In this document: positions 7,809 to 17,200 of the stretch, piece by piece | Position numbering within the stretch: position 1 is the first letter of the stretch | How the letters are laid out: each line of letters begins with the position of its first letter | NCBI GenBank assembly: GCA_038206235.1 | Contig: JBBRBB010000015.1 | Span: 38,792 to 102,791, forward strand | Direction: 5' to 3' | Source of the DNA: JBBRBB01 sp038206235 | GTDB lineage: Bacteria; Bacteroidota; Bacteroidia; Chitinophagales; Chitinophagaceae | DNA: 64,000 bases | The notes under the pieces: model-generated | What the model saw: the letters and a program-made list of their open reading frames with translations, nothing else | What the model was told of the DNA's origin: nothing | Databases searched by the model: none | Translations under genes and position numbers: made by a program

Positions 7809-10295
7809 GTGAAACTGATTAAACAACTCGGCACACTTTACCGCACAAATAAATTGGTGAGAATATTTATTTATGCCGGCCTTATACTTATAAGCCTTTA
7901 CCTGCTTCTCTTAATTATTGTAAGCATTTACATCAATGCAAATAAGGCAAAGTTTATTACTCAGGTAAATGAGCAAATAAAAAATAATATACAGGGTAAT
8001 GTAACAATAAAAAATGCAGACATAGCGGTATGGCGTTCATTTCCAAGAATCGCAGTGGTATTGCAAAACATCAGCATTACAGATTCTGTATACCATATCC
8101 CTTTTTTGCAGATGAAGCAGGTAGATGTAAGATTTGGTTTACTTAATATAATTGGAAAAAAAATCAGAATAGGTTCGGTAAGATTAAAAGATGGACAAAT
8201 ACATATTTTTACTGACGCTGCAGGTTACAACAATACCTATGTTGTAAAAGGTAAACCCAAACCCGTACAAGATACCCTTAACAAAAAATCTTTATTTATA
8301 AAAAATCTTGAATTAGAAAATGTAAAAGTTGTAAGTGAGCATCGCCAGCGCCATAAAAGGTTTGAAATTAAAATTCGTGATTTAAATGCTGATATTCAAC
8401 AAAAGGATTCGGTTTACATTTTTAAAATAAAAGAGAACTGTTTTATAAAAGGCCTGGGTTTTAATCTTGAAAAAGGAAGCTATTTAAATAACCAAACATT
8501 AGAAGCAACATGGCGTGTGCTTTACAATATGGCTGACCGCTCTATTTCTTTTGATGATACAAAAGTTCAAATGAATGAACATCTCTTTAGCATAAAAGGA
8601 AGCTTCTGGTTAAAAGACCCTACCCATTTCAGCCTGCATGTGAATACAAAAAATTTATCGTATAAGCAGGCCTTGCAGTTAATGCCTCAAAATGTGCAGG
8701 GCAAGCTTAGCAATATTCAATTATCAAAGCCTGTAAATATAGTAGCCGATGTTGCAGGTCCTATGGGCTATAAAACAATACCCGCAGTAAATGTTCAGTG
8801 GTCAACATCGCTTACCGAGCTTGCTACACCCGTTACTACACTCGATAGCTGCAGCTTTAGCGGAAGCTTTACGAATCAGAAAGAAAAAAAACTTCCGGTA
8901 TCGAATGAAAACTCATCGGTTGTATTAAATAGTTTTATCGGCACCTGGGGAGATATTGCACTTACAGGAGAAAATATTATCGTTACCAATCTCACTAATC
9001 CTCTTATACAATTTCAATTACAGTCGCAATGTACATTTCAGCAATTAGACGATAAGCTGGCCTTAAAAACCATTCATTTTCTCGATGGCAAGGCGCAGCT
9101 TTTACTGCAATACAATGGGGCGTTGATACCTGACCCTGCATTATTAAACAAGCTGGAGGTTGACCTGAAAATGCAAAATGGAACCGTGGAGTACGAGCCG
9201 CGAAGCCTTGTATTTACCAATTGCAATGGTGAAATTGTTTTCTCTGAAAATAAGCTGCTGGCAAATAACCTGCAGTGCGATGTAAAGAAAAATCATTTTG
9301 TAGTAAACATCGAGGGGAATGATTTAAGCAAGCTCTCAAGCTCTGTTTCTGGCAAGGCTGATATTGTATGTTCTGTATTTACACCTTCGCTTAATTTAGC
9401 CGATTTCACCGGTGTATTTTCTTCAAAGAAATATGTGAAACGAAAATCCGATAATAAGCAATTTGCTTCGTCCGCATTTCAGATAGATAAAATTTTAGCA
9501 CAGGGAAGCCTGCAGTTAAATCTAAAAGCCAATCAAATTCAATTGAATAAATTTGATGCACGCAATGCACAGGCGCAATTATTATTCGAGGAAAATAGCT
9601 GGCAAATTCAGCAGGCATTTTTGCAGCATGCAAACGGAAGCATGAATGTGTCTGCAAAAATTCTTGAAACCAGCGCCGACTATCGCGATGCCACTGTAAA
9701 GGCTGATATAAAAAATATAGATGCAAGAAAATTCTTTTATGCATTCAATAATTTCGGGCAGCGCGGTATTGAATACCAGAATTTACAGGGCATTGTAAAC
9801 TCAAATGCAAATATTGCTGTAAAGATTAGCAGTAAAGGAAGCGTGTTGCCCGGCACCATGCAGGGCACGGTTGATTTTTCGCTTAAAAACGGTGCACTCA
9901 TAAATTTTGAGCCTATACAAAAAATAAAAAAATATGCTTTTAAAAATAAAGACCTTACCCGCGTTGAATTCGCTGAACTAAAAGACCGGTTCGACATAAA
10001 TGGATACGATATTACAATAAACAGAATGGAAATTCAATCATCTGTTCTCACGCTGTACGTTGAGGGCGTTTACAGCTTAAAAAACAACACAGACATAAGC
10101 ATACAGGTACCGCTTAGCAATATGCAAAAAAAAGAGGAAGACTTTAAGCCTGCGAATGCAGGCGTAAACGCAAGAGCAGGTCCCAGCATTTATTTAAGAG
10201 CAAGACCAGATAAGAATGGAGATATAAAAATCGGGCTTGACCTTTTTAAAAAATTTAAAAAAGAAAAATCTGGTAAATCGGAAAAAAACAAATAA
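7809..10295 (+). CDS. AsmA family protein
   Basis: An 828-aa protein with an N-terminal membrane anchor (residues about 17-42, IFIYAGLILISLYLLLLIIV) followed by the AsmA fold: NANKAKFITQVNEQIKNNI, IKNADIAVWRSFPRIAVVL, then long beta-rich repeats. The C-terminal AsmA-like region (GTVDFSLKNGALINFEPIQK) is present. AsmA proteins are periplasm-spanning and are linked to phospholipid transport and outer-membrane homeostasis. The start is GTG at 7809; no better ATG precedes the transmembrane helix. The basic tail (KKFKKEKSGKSEKNK) is unusual but common in Bacteroidota. It is monocistronic. Confidence 0.85.
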   Translation: MKLIKQLGTLYRTNKLVRIFIYAGLILISLYLLLLIIVSIYINANKAKFITQVNEQIKNNIQGNVTIKNADIAVWRSFPRIAVVLQNISITDSVYHIPFLQMKQVDVRFGLLNIIGKKIRIGSVRLKDGQIHIFTDAAGYNNTYVVKGKPKPVQDTLNKKSLFIKNLELENVKVVSEHRQRHKRFEIKIRDLNADIQQKDSVYIFKIKENCFIKGLGFNLEKGSYLNNQTLEATWRVLYNMADRSISFDDTKVQMNEHLFSIKGSFWLKDPTHFSLHVNTKNLSYKQALQLMPQNVQGKLSNIQLSKPVNIVADVAGPMGYKTIPAVNVQWSTSLTELATPVTTLDSCSFSGSFTNQKEKKLPVSNENSSVVLNSFIGTWGDIALTGENIIVTNLTNPLIQFQLQSQCTFQQLDDKLALKTIHFLDGKAQLLLQYNGALIPDPALLNKLEVDLKMQNGTVEYEPRSLVFTNCNGEIVFSENKLLANNLQCDVKKNHFVVNIEGNDLSKLSSSVSGKADIVCSVFTPSLNLADFTGVFSSKKYVKRKSDNKQFASSAFQIDKILAQGSLQLNLKANQIQLNKFDARNAQAQLLFEENSWQIQQAFLQHANGSMNVSAKILETSADYRDATVKADIKNIDARKFFYAFNNFGQRGIEYQNLQGIVNSNANIAVKISSKGSVLPGTMQGTVDFSLKNGALINFEPIQKIKKYAFKNKDLTRVEFAELKDRFDINGYDITINRMEIQSSVLTLYVEGVYSLKNNTDISIQVPLSNMQKKEEDFKPANAGVNARAGPSIYLRARPDKNGDIKIGLDLFKKFKKEKSGKSEKNK

Positions 10296-10302
10296 TGAAA
10301 CG

Positions 10303-10390
10303 ACGGTCTGACTTCCGCCTTGCGGAACAGGCTGTCCCGGGTCTGACCATAATTCACAATACGGTCAGACGGCTTCAAGCCGTCTGACCG
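10303..10390. repeat. Compound palindromic element
   Basis: The right half (10362-10390) is a perfect palindrome with 14-bp arms CGGTCAGACGGCTT and AAGCCGTCTGACCG and a 1-nt centre. The left half (10303-10347) carries CGGTCTGAC, TTCCGCC/GGCGGA-like and GTCCCGGGTCTGACC. Relatives occur at 4888-4917 and about 10502-10526 (cccgggtctggcc). It is probably a dispersed REP-like element; it follows the AsmA stop and may also act as a terminator. Confidence 0.7.
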
Positions 10391-10568
10391 ATAAGGCTTT
10401 GTGCCTATGTCACAACTTTTTGCTGAATGTATAATTGTGCATGCTGCAATTTTATTCCCGTCATTTTAAATTCTAATCTTCATAACTTCATCTTTTGCCA
10501 CTTGGTCTCACCATCCCGGGTCTGGCCATGCTTGACAATATTTCATTTCATAATTTATTAATTGTTGT

Positions 10569-11606
10569 ATGAAAAATTTATCAATCATTCTTATTATTTT
10601 ATCTATTGCTTCATGTAAGCCCTCTCCTGAAACAGAAACATCCATCACTTTAAAAGATTATTTTGCCCGCACAGATTCGGGTGTGCAAACAGCGGGTATA
10701 AAAATGATTCCTATTCAAACGCCGCTTGGCAATTTTAAAGTATGGACAAAAACTATTGGCAATAATCCGCGAATAAAAGTGTTGCTTTTGCATGGCGGCC
10801 CTGCAGCCACGCATGAATACATGGAATGCTTTGAAAGTTTTTTCCCCCGTGAAGGTTTTGAGATGATTGAATACGACCAGCTCGGTTCTTATTATTCTGA
10901 CCAGCCCAAAGACAGCAGCTTGTGGACAACAGAACGCTTTGCAAAAGAAGTGGAACAAGTACGCAAAGCGCTTGGCTTGAATAAAGATAATTTTTATCTC
11001 CTCGGCAATTCATGGGGCGGAATTCTTGCAATGGAGTATGCATTAAAATACCAGGACAACCTGAAAGGATTAATTATTTGTGATATGATGGCAAGCGCTC
11101 CTGATTACGGCAAGTATGCAGAAAATGTGCTCGCAAAACAAATGGACCCTAAAGTGCTTGATACCATTCGTGCCCTTGAAGCGAGAGGTGATTTTAATAA
11201 TCCTAAATATATGGAATTGCTGATACCCAATTTTTATCATCAGCATATATGCCGCCTCGACGAATGGCCTGAACCCGTTAATCGTTCCTTTAATCATTTG
11301 AATGCGGAGATTTATACCATGATGCAAGGCCCCAGCGAGTTTGGTGTTGGAGGAAGACTTGCTAACTGGGATATAAAAGCAAGATTGCCTGAAATAAAAG
11401 TGCCCACACTAACTGTTGGAGCCAAATTCGATACCATGGATCCTGAGCATATGAAATGGATTAGCACACAGGTGCAACAAGGCCGGTATCTTTACTGCCC
11501 AAATGGAAGTCATCTATGCATGTGGGATGATCAGCCTCATTTTTTTCCCGGCGTAATTCAATTTATTAAAGACGTTGACGAAGGAAATTTTAAGGGAGAG
11601 AAATAA
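10569..11606 (+). CDS. Proline iminopeptidase-like lipoprotein (alpha/beta hydrolase)
   Basis: A 345-aa lipoprotein: signal MKNLSIILIILSIASC with the lipobox Cys at 16. It has the proline iminopeptidase hallmarks: LLHGGPAATHEYM (oxyanion motif HGGP, about residues 74-77), YDQLGSYYSD and the nucleophile elbow LLGNSWGG (Ser about 147). The catalytic Asp (GAKFDTMDPEH) and His (NGSHLCMWDD) are near the C-terminus. It would release N-terminal proline or small hydrophobic residues from peptides in the periplasm; substrate is inferred from family. The last about 210 bp and the downstream terminator are duplicated at 14078-14460. Confidence 0.85.
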   Translation: MKNLSIILIILSIASCKPSPETETSITLKDYFARTDSGVQTAGIKMIPIQTPLGNFKVWTKTIGNNPRIKVLLLHGGPAATHEYMECFESFFPREGFEMIEYDQLGSYYSDQPKDSSLWTTERFAKEVEQVRKALGLNKDNFYLLGNSWGGILAMEYALKYQDNLKGLIICDMMASAPDYGKYAENVLAKQMDPKVLDTIRALEARGDFNNPKYMELLIPNFYHQHICRLDEWPEPVNRSFNHLNAEIYTMMQGPSEFGVGGRLANWDIKARLPEIKVPTLTVGAKFDTMDPEHMKWISTQVQQGRYLYCPNGSHLCMWDDQPHFFPGVIQFIKDVDEGNFKGEK

Positions 11607-11750
11607 TCTATCGTCAAATTATTTCAAGATGCTAAAGCAAAGATGACTTTGGGAAATACTTATAAAAAGCATGAACAATATAGCATGTTACGAACTATTA
11701 TGAAGTATGGCTTTGTTTGATAGTACAATGCTTACAACATCAAACAAAAA

Positions 11751-11780
11751 ATAAAGCCCCGAATATTTTCGGGGCTTTAT
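11751..11780. terminator. Bidirectional Rho-independent terminator
   Basis: A perfect hairpin with 13-bp arms (ATAAAGCCCCGAA and TTCGGGGCTTTAT), a TATT loop and T-rich flanks on both strands. It lies between the convergent iminopeptidase and T9SS genes. Confidence 0.9.
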
Positions 11781-11801
11781 TTTTCTCAGGATACTGATGT
11801 A

Positions 11802-13658
11802 TTACTTTAGAACTACGAATTTGGCCGAGCCTGTTATCTCACCGGAAGAAATCACCTGAAGTAAATAGGTTCCATTCTTCAGGCTGCTTATATCAATCCT
11901 TTGATTGCCCGAAGTATTGATCTTAATATCCTTGCTTATAAACAACTGTCCTGTTGCATCAGAAATATTAATTTTTGCATTCCTAAATACAACTTGTGAT
12001 AATTGTACATCAAGGAAGTTGTTTGCAGGATTTGGAGATAGCTTCATTACAGAGGCTGCGCTATTTCCTTTTACACTTGCCATGCTCTCTTCGGCAGCAT
12101 TAGAATTTTTGAAGAGTGAGTAAGAATTTTGCTGGCAATTGCCGAGCGAACCTCCCTTCCTTAAAATGGCTGCTACCTTATCTTGTTCCACACATTTGCC
12201 GATAGCATTTTCATTTGTGCCGCCGCATACCTGTACTTTATCATTTGTGCTTCCGCAGCGTACATCCACTACATAAATTGTAACAGCAGCAATAATGTAA
12301 TGCCCGTCTACTAAGTTTGTAGTTTTTACAAAGTAACGTGTTGTTTTGTTGGGGCTCACCACCCGTGATTGCTCTTTGCTTCCGTTGCTCCATAAATACT
12401 TATATCCTTTTGAACCCTCTCCGGTAACCATAGCGGTAAGCTTTACTGCTTGTGGGCCGTAACCCTTATATATTGTATAGGGCAACTGACCCTTAACGGT
12501 TTCTTTGGGCGTTGCTTTAATATACGATGTAAGGTTAGTGCAATTAGATTTACTTACAACAATTGTTGCACTTGTGGTGGCAGATTTATTTGTAAGATCC
12601 GTAGCTTTGAATTGCGTAATATATGTTCCCACATCAGTAATCGCAGGAGTCCATTCGAATTGTGTTGAAACAGGATTGCCGCTCACTGGTAAAACAGGGT
12701 TAGTAGTGGCTCCTATAGGTATTCCTGCTGCGGTTAAAGTTACATCATCGCCAGGATCATTATCCTGTGCTTTCACCATAAAAGTCAACAGGTTACCGGT
12801 AATTACAGATAACATAGCTCCATCAGCAGGTGTTACGCTATAATCAAAATAGGGAGGCGTGCCCACATTTGTATCAATGCGAATGATAAAATCAACTCCA
12901 ATTTCACTGACACCATCGCCAATAATGATTTGAGTTGTATATAAATTGCCGGCATTTAAACCTACAGTTGAAAAGTGCACTACTCCTGTAGAATTTACAC
13001 TGAGCCCGGTTGGTTGAACATAAAAATTACCTACACCGGCTGCTTCGTCTGCTGTGGCAAGCCGAAAACTTAATGGCTGGCCTTCAGGATCACTGGCGGG
13101 TACTGGAAAAGATGCGGAGGCATTTCCCTGTTCAAGATCAATGATAGGACTAATTGTGCTAACGGGTGAATTATTGCCGCTTCCTGCATTTACAACAGTT
13201 TGAACCCTAAAGTATCCATCAGGATTATTTTGCAAAGTGCTTATTCTGGCCAAATCCTCAAAATAGGTAATATAATTGCCTGAAGAAGCATACGTATGCG
13301 TAATAGTAACTGTACCATAAAAATAATCTTCATCCGGATTAACCGAGGTTACAGTGAGAATAATATCAATACTTGATCCATCTCCAAAGTAAAGAGGGAT
13401 CGGATGTCCATTTGTAGTAATAGCAACAGAAGATCCAACGGCCGGATCTCCAAAAAAAGACCATCGCCAGCCTTGCGAGAGGTTGAAGACGACTGTATTT
13501 CCAACTGTGTTAGTCCACGAAATATTTCCGTACCGGAAATGGGTTGCAAAAACCGAAGTAACAGAGAGAAGTAAAACTGTTGCGGTTACAGCAATTTTTT
13601 TAAATTTTGAAAAGGCTGAGTGCCTAAAGCCCTTGAGTGAGTTAAACAAGGTAAACAT
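11802..13658 (-). CDS. T9SS type A sorting domain protein with Ig/cadherin-like repeats
   Basis: A 618-aa secreted protein. A signal peptide lies at residues about 20-40 (KIAVTATVLLLSVTSVFA); the following HFRYGNISW start is typical of cell-surface Bacteroidota adhesin-like proteins. Two putative-Ig domains follow (PEGQPLSF; TPPYFDYSVTPADGAML with a VKAQDNDPGDDVTLTAAG strand pattern). A Cys-rich C-terminal module (VRCGSTNDKVQVCGGTNENA) precedes the sorting domain (LSPNPANNFLDVQ through GTYLLQVISSGE to FVVLK), recognised by T9SS and removed on export. The C-terminal 245 residues are almost identical to those of the protein at 14483-16408, while the N-terminal parts differ, so the module was shared by duplication. 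Confidence 0.85.
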   Translation of the reverse strand: MFTLFNSLKGFRHSAFSKFKKIAVTATVLLLSVTSVFATHFRYGNISWTNTVGNTVVFNLSQGWRWSFFGDPAVGSSVAITTNGHPIPLYFGDGSSIDIILTVTSVNPDEDYFYGTVTITHTYASSGNYITYFEDLARISTLQNNPDGYFRVQTVVNAGSGNNSPVSTISPIIDLEQGNASASFPVPASDPEGQPLSFRLATADEAAGVGNFYVQPTGLSVNSTGVVHFSTVGLNAGNLYTTQIIIGDGVSEIGVDFIIRIDTNVGTPPYFDYSVTPADGAMLSVITGNLLTFMVKAQDNDPGDDVTLTAAGIPIGATTNPVLPVSGNPVSTQFEWTPAITDVGTYITQFKATDLTNKSATTSATIVVSKSNCTNLTSYIKATPKETVKGQLPYTIYKGYGPQAVKLTAMVTGEGSKGYKYLWSNGSKEQSRVVSPNKTTRYFVKTTNLVDGHYIIAAVTIYVVDVRCGSTNDKVQVCGGTNENAIGKCVEQDKVAAILRKGGSLGNCQQNSYSLFKNSNAAEESMASVKGNSAASVMKLSPNPANNFLDVQLSQVVFRNAKINISDATGQLFISKDIKINTSGNQRIDISSLKNGTYLLQVISSGEITGSAKFVVLK

Positions 13659-13665
13659 AATTTGA

Positions 13666-14077
13666 AATTTTTAGGTTAAAAAATAGAGAGACTATCAAAA
13701 GAATTGTTGATTGGGAGGTACAGACATATCAGGTAATTGTTTTGCTGAGCGTAAGTAATATTAGCCATTAACATACAAAAGAAAGCTAACATACCCCCCG
13801 CATCTTTTTCATGACAAAAAAGTTTTAAGTTAAATAATTTGATTACAGGGTATTAAGCATTGATTAGAATGGTTTCTTTTAAAGGATTGGATTAAAAAGG
13901 TAGCGACTTAAAAACAATTGTTGCTCTTGGCAAAAAATTAAAACAATAGTTTGAAATGATACAAATAAAACTGCTGGTTCACAGGGGATATTGGGTTTGG
14001 TTGATTATACGTAAATGTAATAGTGTAATTTACAAATTCCAAATTTTATTGAAATATTTTTAAAAATCTCTAACATT
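13666..14077. other. Upstream region of T9SS gene, partly duplicated
   Basis: A 412-bp stretch without a gene. From about 13850 it resembles 16960-17187, the region upstream of the 157-aa gene, and it holds the seam at 14066-14077 between the two tandem duplication copies. It should carry the promoter of the T9SS gene, but I could not see a clear one. Confidence 0.5.
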
Positions 14078-14287
14078 AAAGTTCCAACACTTACCGGTGG
14101 CGCCAAATTCGATACCATGGATCCTGAACACATGAAATGGATGAGCACACAGGTGCAACAAGGTCGCTATCTTTATTGTTCCGATGGAAGCCATCTATGC
14201 ATGTGGGATGACCAGCCTCATTTTTTTCCCGGCGTAATCCAATTTATCAGAGATGTTGATGAGGGAAATTTTAAGGGAGAGAAATAA
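14078..14287 (+). pseudogene. Remnant of iminopeptidase-like gene 3' end
   Basis: It reads in frame as the last about 69 residues of the gene at 10569-11606 (KVPTLT, FDTMDPEHMKWMSTQVQQGR, SHLCMWDDQPHFFPGV) with a few substitutions and the same stop. No start or N-terminal part is present. It was left by the tandem duplication. Confidence 0.9.
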
Positions 14288-14433
14288 TCTATCGTCAAAT
14301 TATTTCAAGATGCTAAAAGCAAAGATGACTTTGGGAAATACTTATAAAAAGCATGAACAATATAGCATGTTACGAACTATATGAAGTATGGCTTTGTTTG
14401 ATAGTACAATGCTAACAACATCAAACAAAAAAC

Positions 14434-14459
14434 AAAGCCCCGAATATTTTCGGGGCTTT
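14434..14459. terminator. Bidirectional terminator, duplicated copy
   Basis: This is the same hairpin as at 11751-11780, with perfect arms AAAGCCCCGAA and TTCGGGGCTTT and a TATT loop, followed by a T run. It ends the T9SS gene at 14483. Confidence 0.9.
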
Positions 14460-14482
14460 ATTTTTTTCAGGATACTTATGTA

Positions 14483-16408
14483 TTACTTTAGAACTACGAA
14501 TTTGGCCGAGCCTGTTATCTCACCAGAAGAAACTACCTGAAGCAAATATGTTCCATTCTTCAGGCTACTTATATCAATCATTTGATTGCCTGAAGAATTT
14601 ATAGTAATATCCTTGCTTATAAATAACTGTCCTGTTGCGTCAGAAATATTAATTTTTGCGTTCTTATATCCAACCTGTAATAATTGTACATCAAGGAAGT
14701 TGTTTGCAGGATTTGGAGACACCTTCATTACAGAGGTTGCGCTATTTCCTTTTACACTTGCCATGCTCTCTTCTGCAGCATTAGAATTTTTGAAGAGTGC
14801 GTATGAATTTTGCTGGCAATTGCCGAGCGAACCTCCCTTCTTTAAAATCCCTGCTACCTTATCTTGTTCCACACATTTGCCGATAGCATTCTCATTTGTG
14901 CCGCCGCATACCTGCACTTTATCATTTGTGCTTCCGCAGCGTACATCCACTACATAAATTGTAACAGCAGCAATAATGTAATGTCCGTCTACTAAGTTTG
15001 TAGTTTTTACAAAGTAACGTGTTGTTTTGTTGGGGCTCACCACCCGTGATTGCTCTTTGCTTCCGTTGCTCCATAAATACTTATAGCCATTTTCACCCTC
15101 TCCTGTAACCATAGATATAAGCTTTACTGCTTGCGGGCCATAACCTTTATATATTGTATATGGCAACTGGCCCTTCACGGTTTGTTTGGGTGTTACGGCA
15201 ACATAAGCTTCCATATTACAATTAGACTTGGTTACATTAATAATGAAATCGCATGTTACCAACTCACAACTATCGAAAATAGTAAAGCTAACCGGATGCA
15301 TACCAATATCACCGTCTGTAGGCGTCCATGAGAATACACTGCTTACAGGATTTCCTGTGGTTGGGAGTGAAGGTGTCATAGTAGCTCCGCTTGGTAAACC
15401 GCTTACATCAAGAATAACATTGTCACCCGCATTTATATCAGCAGCAGCAACAGTGAAACTAAATGGAGTACCAGAAGTTGCATTAAGCGTACTGCCGCAG
15501 GCTGGTGTAGGAGGAACAAATGCCGGCGCCGTATTGTTTGCGCACCTTGAAACTGTGAATTCTCCATACACTGCCAATCCAAAGACAGTGCTGGAAGCGG
15601 TGCCTGTATTAAAAGAACTAAGTACATTGCCGGTAGCTATATCAATTTTGTACACATTCGATGTATTGAAATTAGCGCTATAAAACGATGTTCCGTCAGC
15701 GTCGAGATTAAGTGCAAACCAGCTATCTTCTCCTACCACATCGTATGTTTGCTGAATTACGCCGGAAGGGTCAAGGCGTAAAACGTTTATACCATTAGCT
15801 ACTAATACATCACCATTTTTCCTTATGCGCAATGCATAAGCATTTCCTCCTAAGCCATTGGCAAAATCAGGAAGTGCTGTATTCGTACAAACATCGTGTT
15901 GAAGTACATTATCACCTTCTCCTGTGAACAACATAGTGCATTGGTCAGCCTGTAGATCAATCCAGTCAACTCTGCCGGTGTACGAAGTGCCGAGAAATGC
16001 ACCTGTAGCATCATACTTATTGAGGCCACCCCCCACATTGCCAACGTAAGCGCTTCCAGCAGCATCGAAGAGAATACTTTCAGGAATATTGTATCCGCTG
16101 CCGAATGTGCCCTGGAGAACGCCGAAGTTATTAAATACACTTATGGCGTTTACACTAAAATCGGTAACATATAAATTACCTGCCGCGTCAAATGCCATTC
16201 CGGTAGTATATCCGCCCAAACCTGTATTTAAGGTTTGAATGAGTGTGCCAGAAGCATCGCGCCATTGTACCTCTCCATTGGCAACGCCTATAAAAACGTC
16301 GCCTATCTGAAATTGTGCAACAGCTTTCTGCATCTGCAATCCAAGGGATAGAAGAATGCAGAGCATTACAAAGAAATTTTTTGATTGTTTTTTTACAAAA
16401 TTTTTCAT
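14483..16408 (-). CDS. T9SS type A sorting domain protein with NHL-like propeller
   Basis: A 641-aa secreted protein with signal peptide (FFVMLCILLSLGLQMQKAVA). Residues about 33-290 look like a beta-propeller of NHL/SMP-30 style repeats: GMAFDAAGNLYVTDFS, SILFDAAGSAYVGNVGGGL, VLRLDPSG, ALNLDADG. One Ig-like domain follows (NAGDNVILDVSGLP). The last about 245 residues, including VRCGSTNDKVQVCGGTNENA and the sorting domain ending FVVLK, are nearly identical to the protein at 11802-13658. It lies 40 bp downstream of the 157-aa secreted protein, likely one operon. The ligand is unknown. Confidence 0.85.
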   Translation of the reverse strand: MKNFVKKQSKNFFVMLCILLSLGLQMQKAVAQFQIGDVFIGVANGEVQWRDASGTLIQTLNTGLGGYTTGMAFDAAGNLYVTDFSVNAISVFNNFGVLQGTFGSGYNIPESILFDAAGSAYVGNVGGGLNKYDATGAFLGTSYTGRVDWIDLQADQCTMLFTGEGDNVLQHDVCTNTALPDFANGLGGNAYALRIRKNGDVLVANGINVLRLDPSGVIQQTYDVVGEDSWFALNLDADGTSFYSANFNTSNVYKIDIATGNVLSSFNTGTASSTVFGLAVYGEFTVSRCANNTAPAFVPPTPACGSTLNATSGTPFSFTVAAADINAGDNVILDVSGLPSGATMTPSLPTTGNPVSSVFSWTPTDGDIGMHPVSFTIFDSCELVTCDFIINVTKSNCNMEAYVAVTPKQTVKGQLPYTIYKGYGPQAVKLISMVTGEGENGYKYLWSNGSKEQSRVVSPNKTTRYFVKTTNLVDGHYIIAAVTIYVVDVRCGSTNDKVQVCGGTNENAIGKCVEQDKVAGILKKGGSLGNCQQNSYALFKNSNAAEESMASVKGNSATSVMKVSPNPANNFLDVQLLQVGYKNAKINISDATGQLFISKDITINSSGNQMIDISSLKNGTYLLQVVSSGEITGSAKFVVLK

Positions 16409-16448
16409 AAAAATGTTTTTAAAAATTAAGGAAAGTTTTTTAGAAAGT

Positions 16449-16922
16449 TTATTGAGTTACTCGTATATCCTGAAAATTAAATTTTATAATTTCTGCCTGG
16501 TAAACAGGGGTAATTTGATCGGGACGGGCTAATAGTTCTTTTTGTTTTATATCATCGCAGCCCGATGAGAAAGTTTCACCGGATGAAAGAACTAATTGCT
16601 TCTCCCCAAAAGGACCTTCTGTTTTCTCTGCATTTTTTTCTTGTGTAATAAAAACTTCTTTCCAGTAAACGGTAACCGGACCGCTGTTTTTATTATTAAA
16701 CTTTAAGAAGACAACTTTTTTACCGTTACATTCAGAAATGGCATGATAAAGCTCAACATTAGATACGGTAGCATCTAAGTTCCAGTCTAAAGAGTTACAG
16801 TGAGAAAATAAGAGAGCAGGAAATGATGCCGGAGGCGGCAAATTGTTTTTGGCGAAGGTGATATTGGCTATTGAAATAAAGAGGATAGCCAACATACCTG
16901 TAAGAGTTTTTGTTCTTTTCAT
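16449..16922 (-). CDS. Secreted hypothetical protein
   Basis: A 157-aa protein with a clear signal peptide (LTGMLAILFISIANITFA). The mature part has four Cys (SHCNSLDWNL, SECNGKKVVFLKFNN, SGCDDIKQ) and beta-rich segments such as GPVTVYWKEVFITQE. I recognise no family. It is 40 bp upstream of the T9SS propeller gene on the same strand and inside duplication copy 2, with no counterpart in copy 1. An extracellular partner or modifier role is only a guess. Confidence 0.65.
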   Translation of the reverse strand: MKRTKTLTGMLAILFISIANITFAKNNLPPPASFPALLFSHCNSLDWNLDATVSNVELYHAISECNGKKVVFLKFNNKNSGPVTVYWKEVFITQEKNAEKTEGPFGEKQLVLSSGETFSSGCDDIKQKELLARPDQITPVYQAEIIKFNFQDIRVTQ

Positions 16923-17200
16923 AGTAAAAAATTTAGGTTACGAAATTTGTTTACACGGTGTTCAGGATTTGATTAGATTGATTCTTGTGAGGTATTGGAT
17001 TAAAAAGGTCACGACTTAAAACAATTGTTTCGCAGAGAACCGAAAGACTACATCATTTGAGAACAGTGGTTTTTGAGTTTAAGAAATATAAAAATAATGT
17101 TTCGCAGGGGATATTGGGTTTAATTGAATTGAAGTATAAATATAGCGGGGTAATTTACGAATTCCAAATTTTTTTAAAATTATTTTTTGAAGCTTCAAAT

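Larger units (their letters stand above)
11397..14065. repeat. Tandem duplication, copy 1
   Basis: It starts inside the 3' part of the iminopeptidase gene and ends in the region upstream of the first T9SS gene. It matches 14078-17187 at both ends. The left 1.15 kb (iminopeptidase 3' end, terminator and T9SS protein C-terminus) is nearly identical at a constant offset of 2681 bp. The right about 210 bp (13850-14065) matches 16960-17187 (shared ggattggattaaaaaggt, caggggatattgggtt, gaattccaaatttt-like tracts). The middle is unrelated. Confidence 0.75.
14078..17187. repeat. Tandem duplication, copy 2
   Basis: It directly follows copy 1. It carries the 3' remnant of the iminopeptidase gene, a second terminator, the second T9SS gene, the 157-aa secreted protein and the duplicated upstream region. 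Homology to copy 1 is confined to its first about 1.15 kb and its last about 0.2 kb. Confidence 0.75.
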
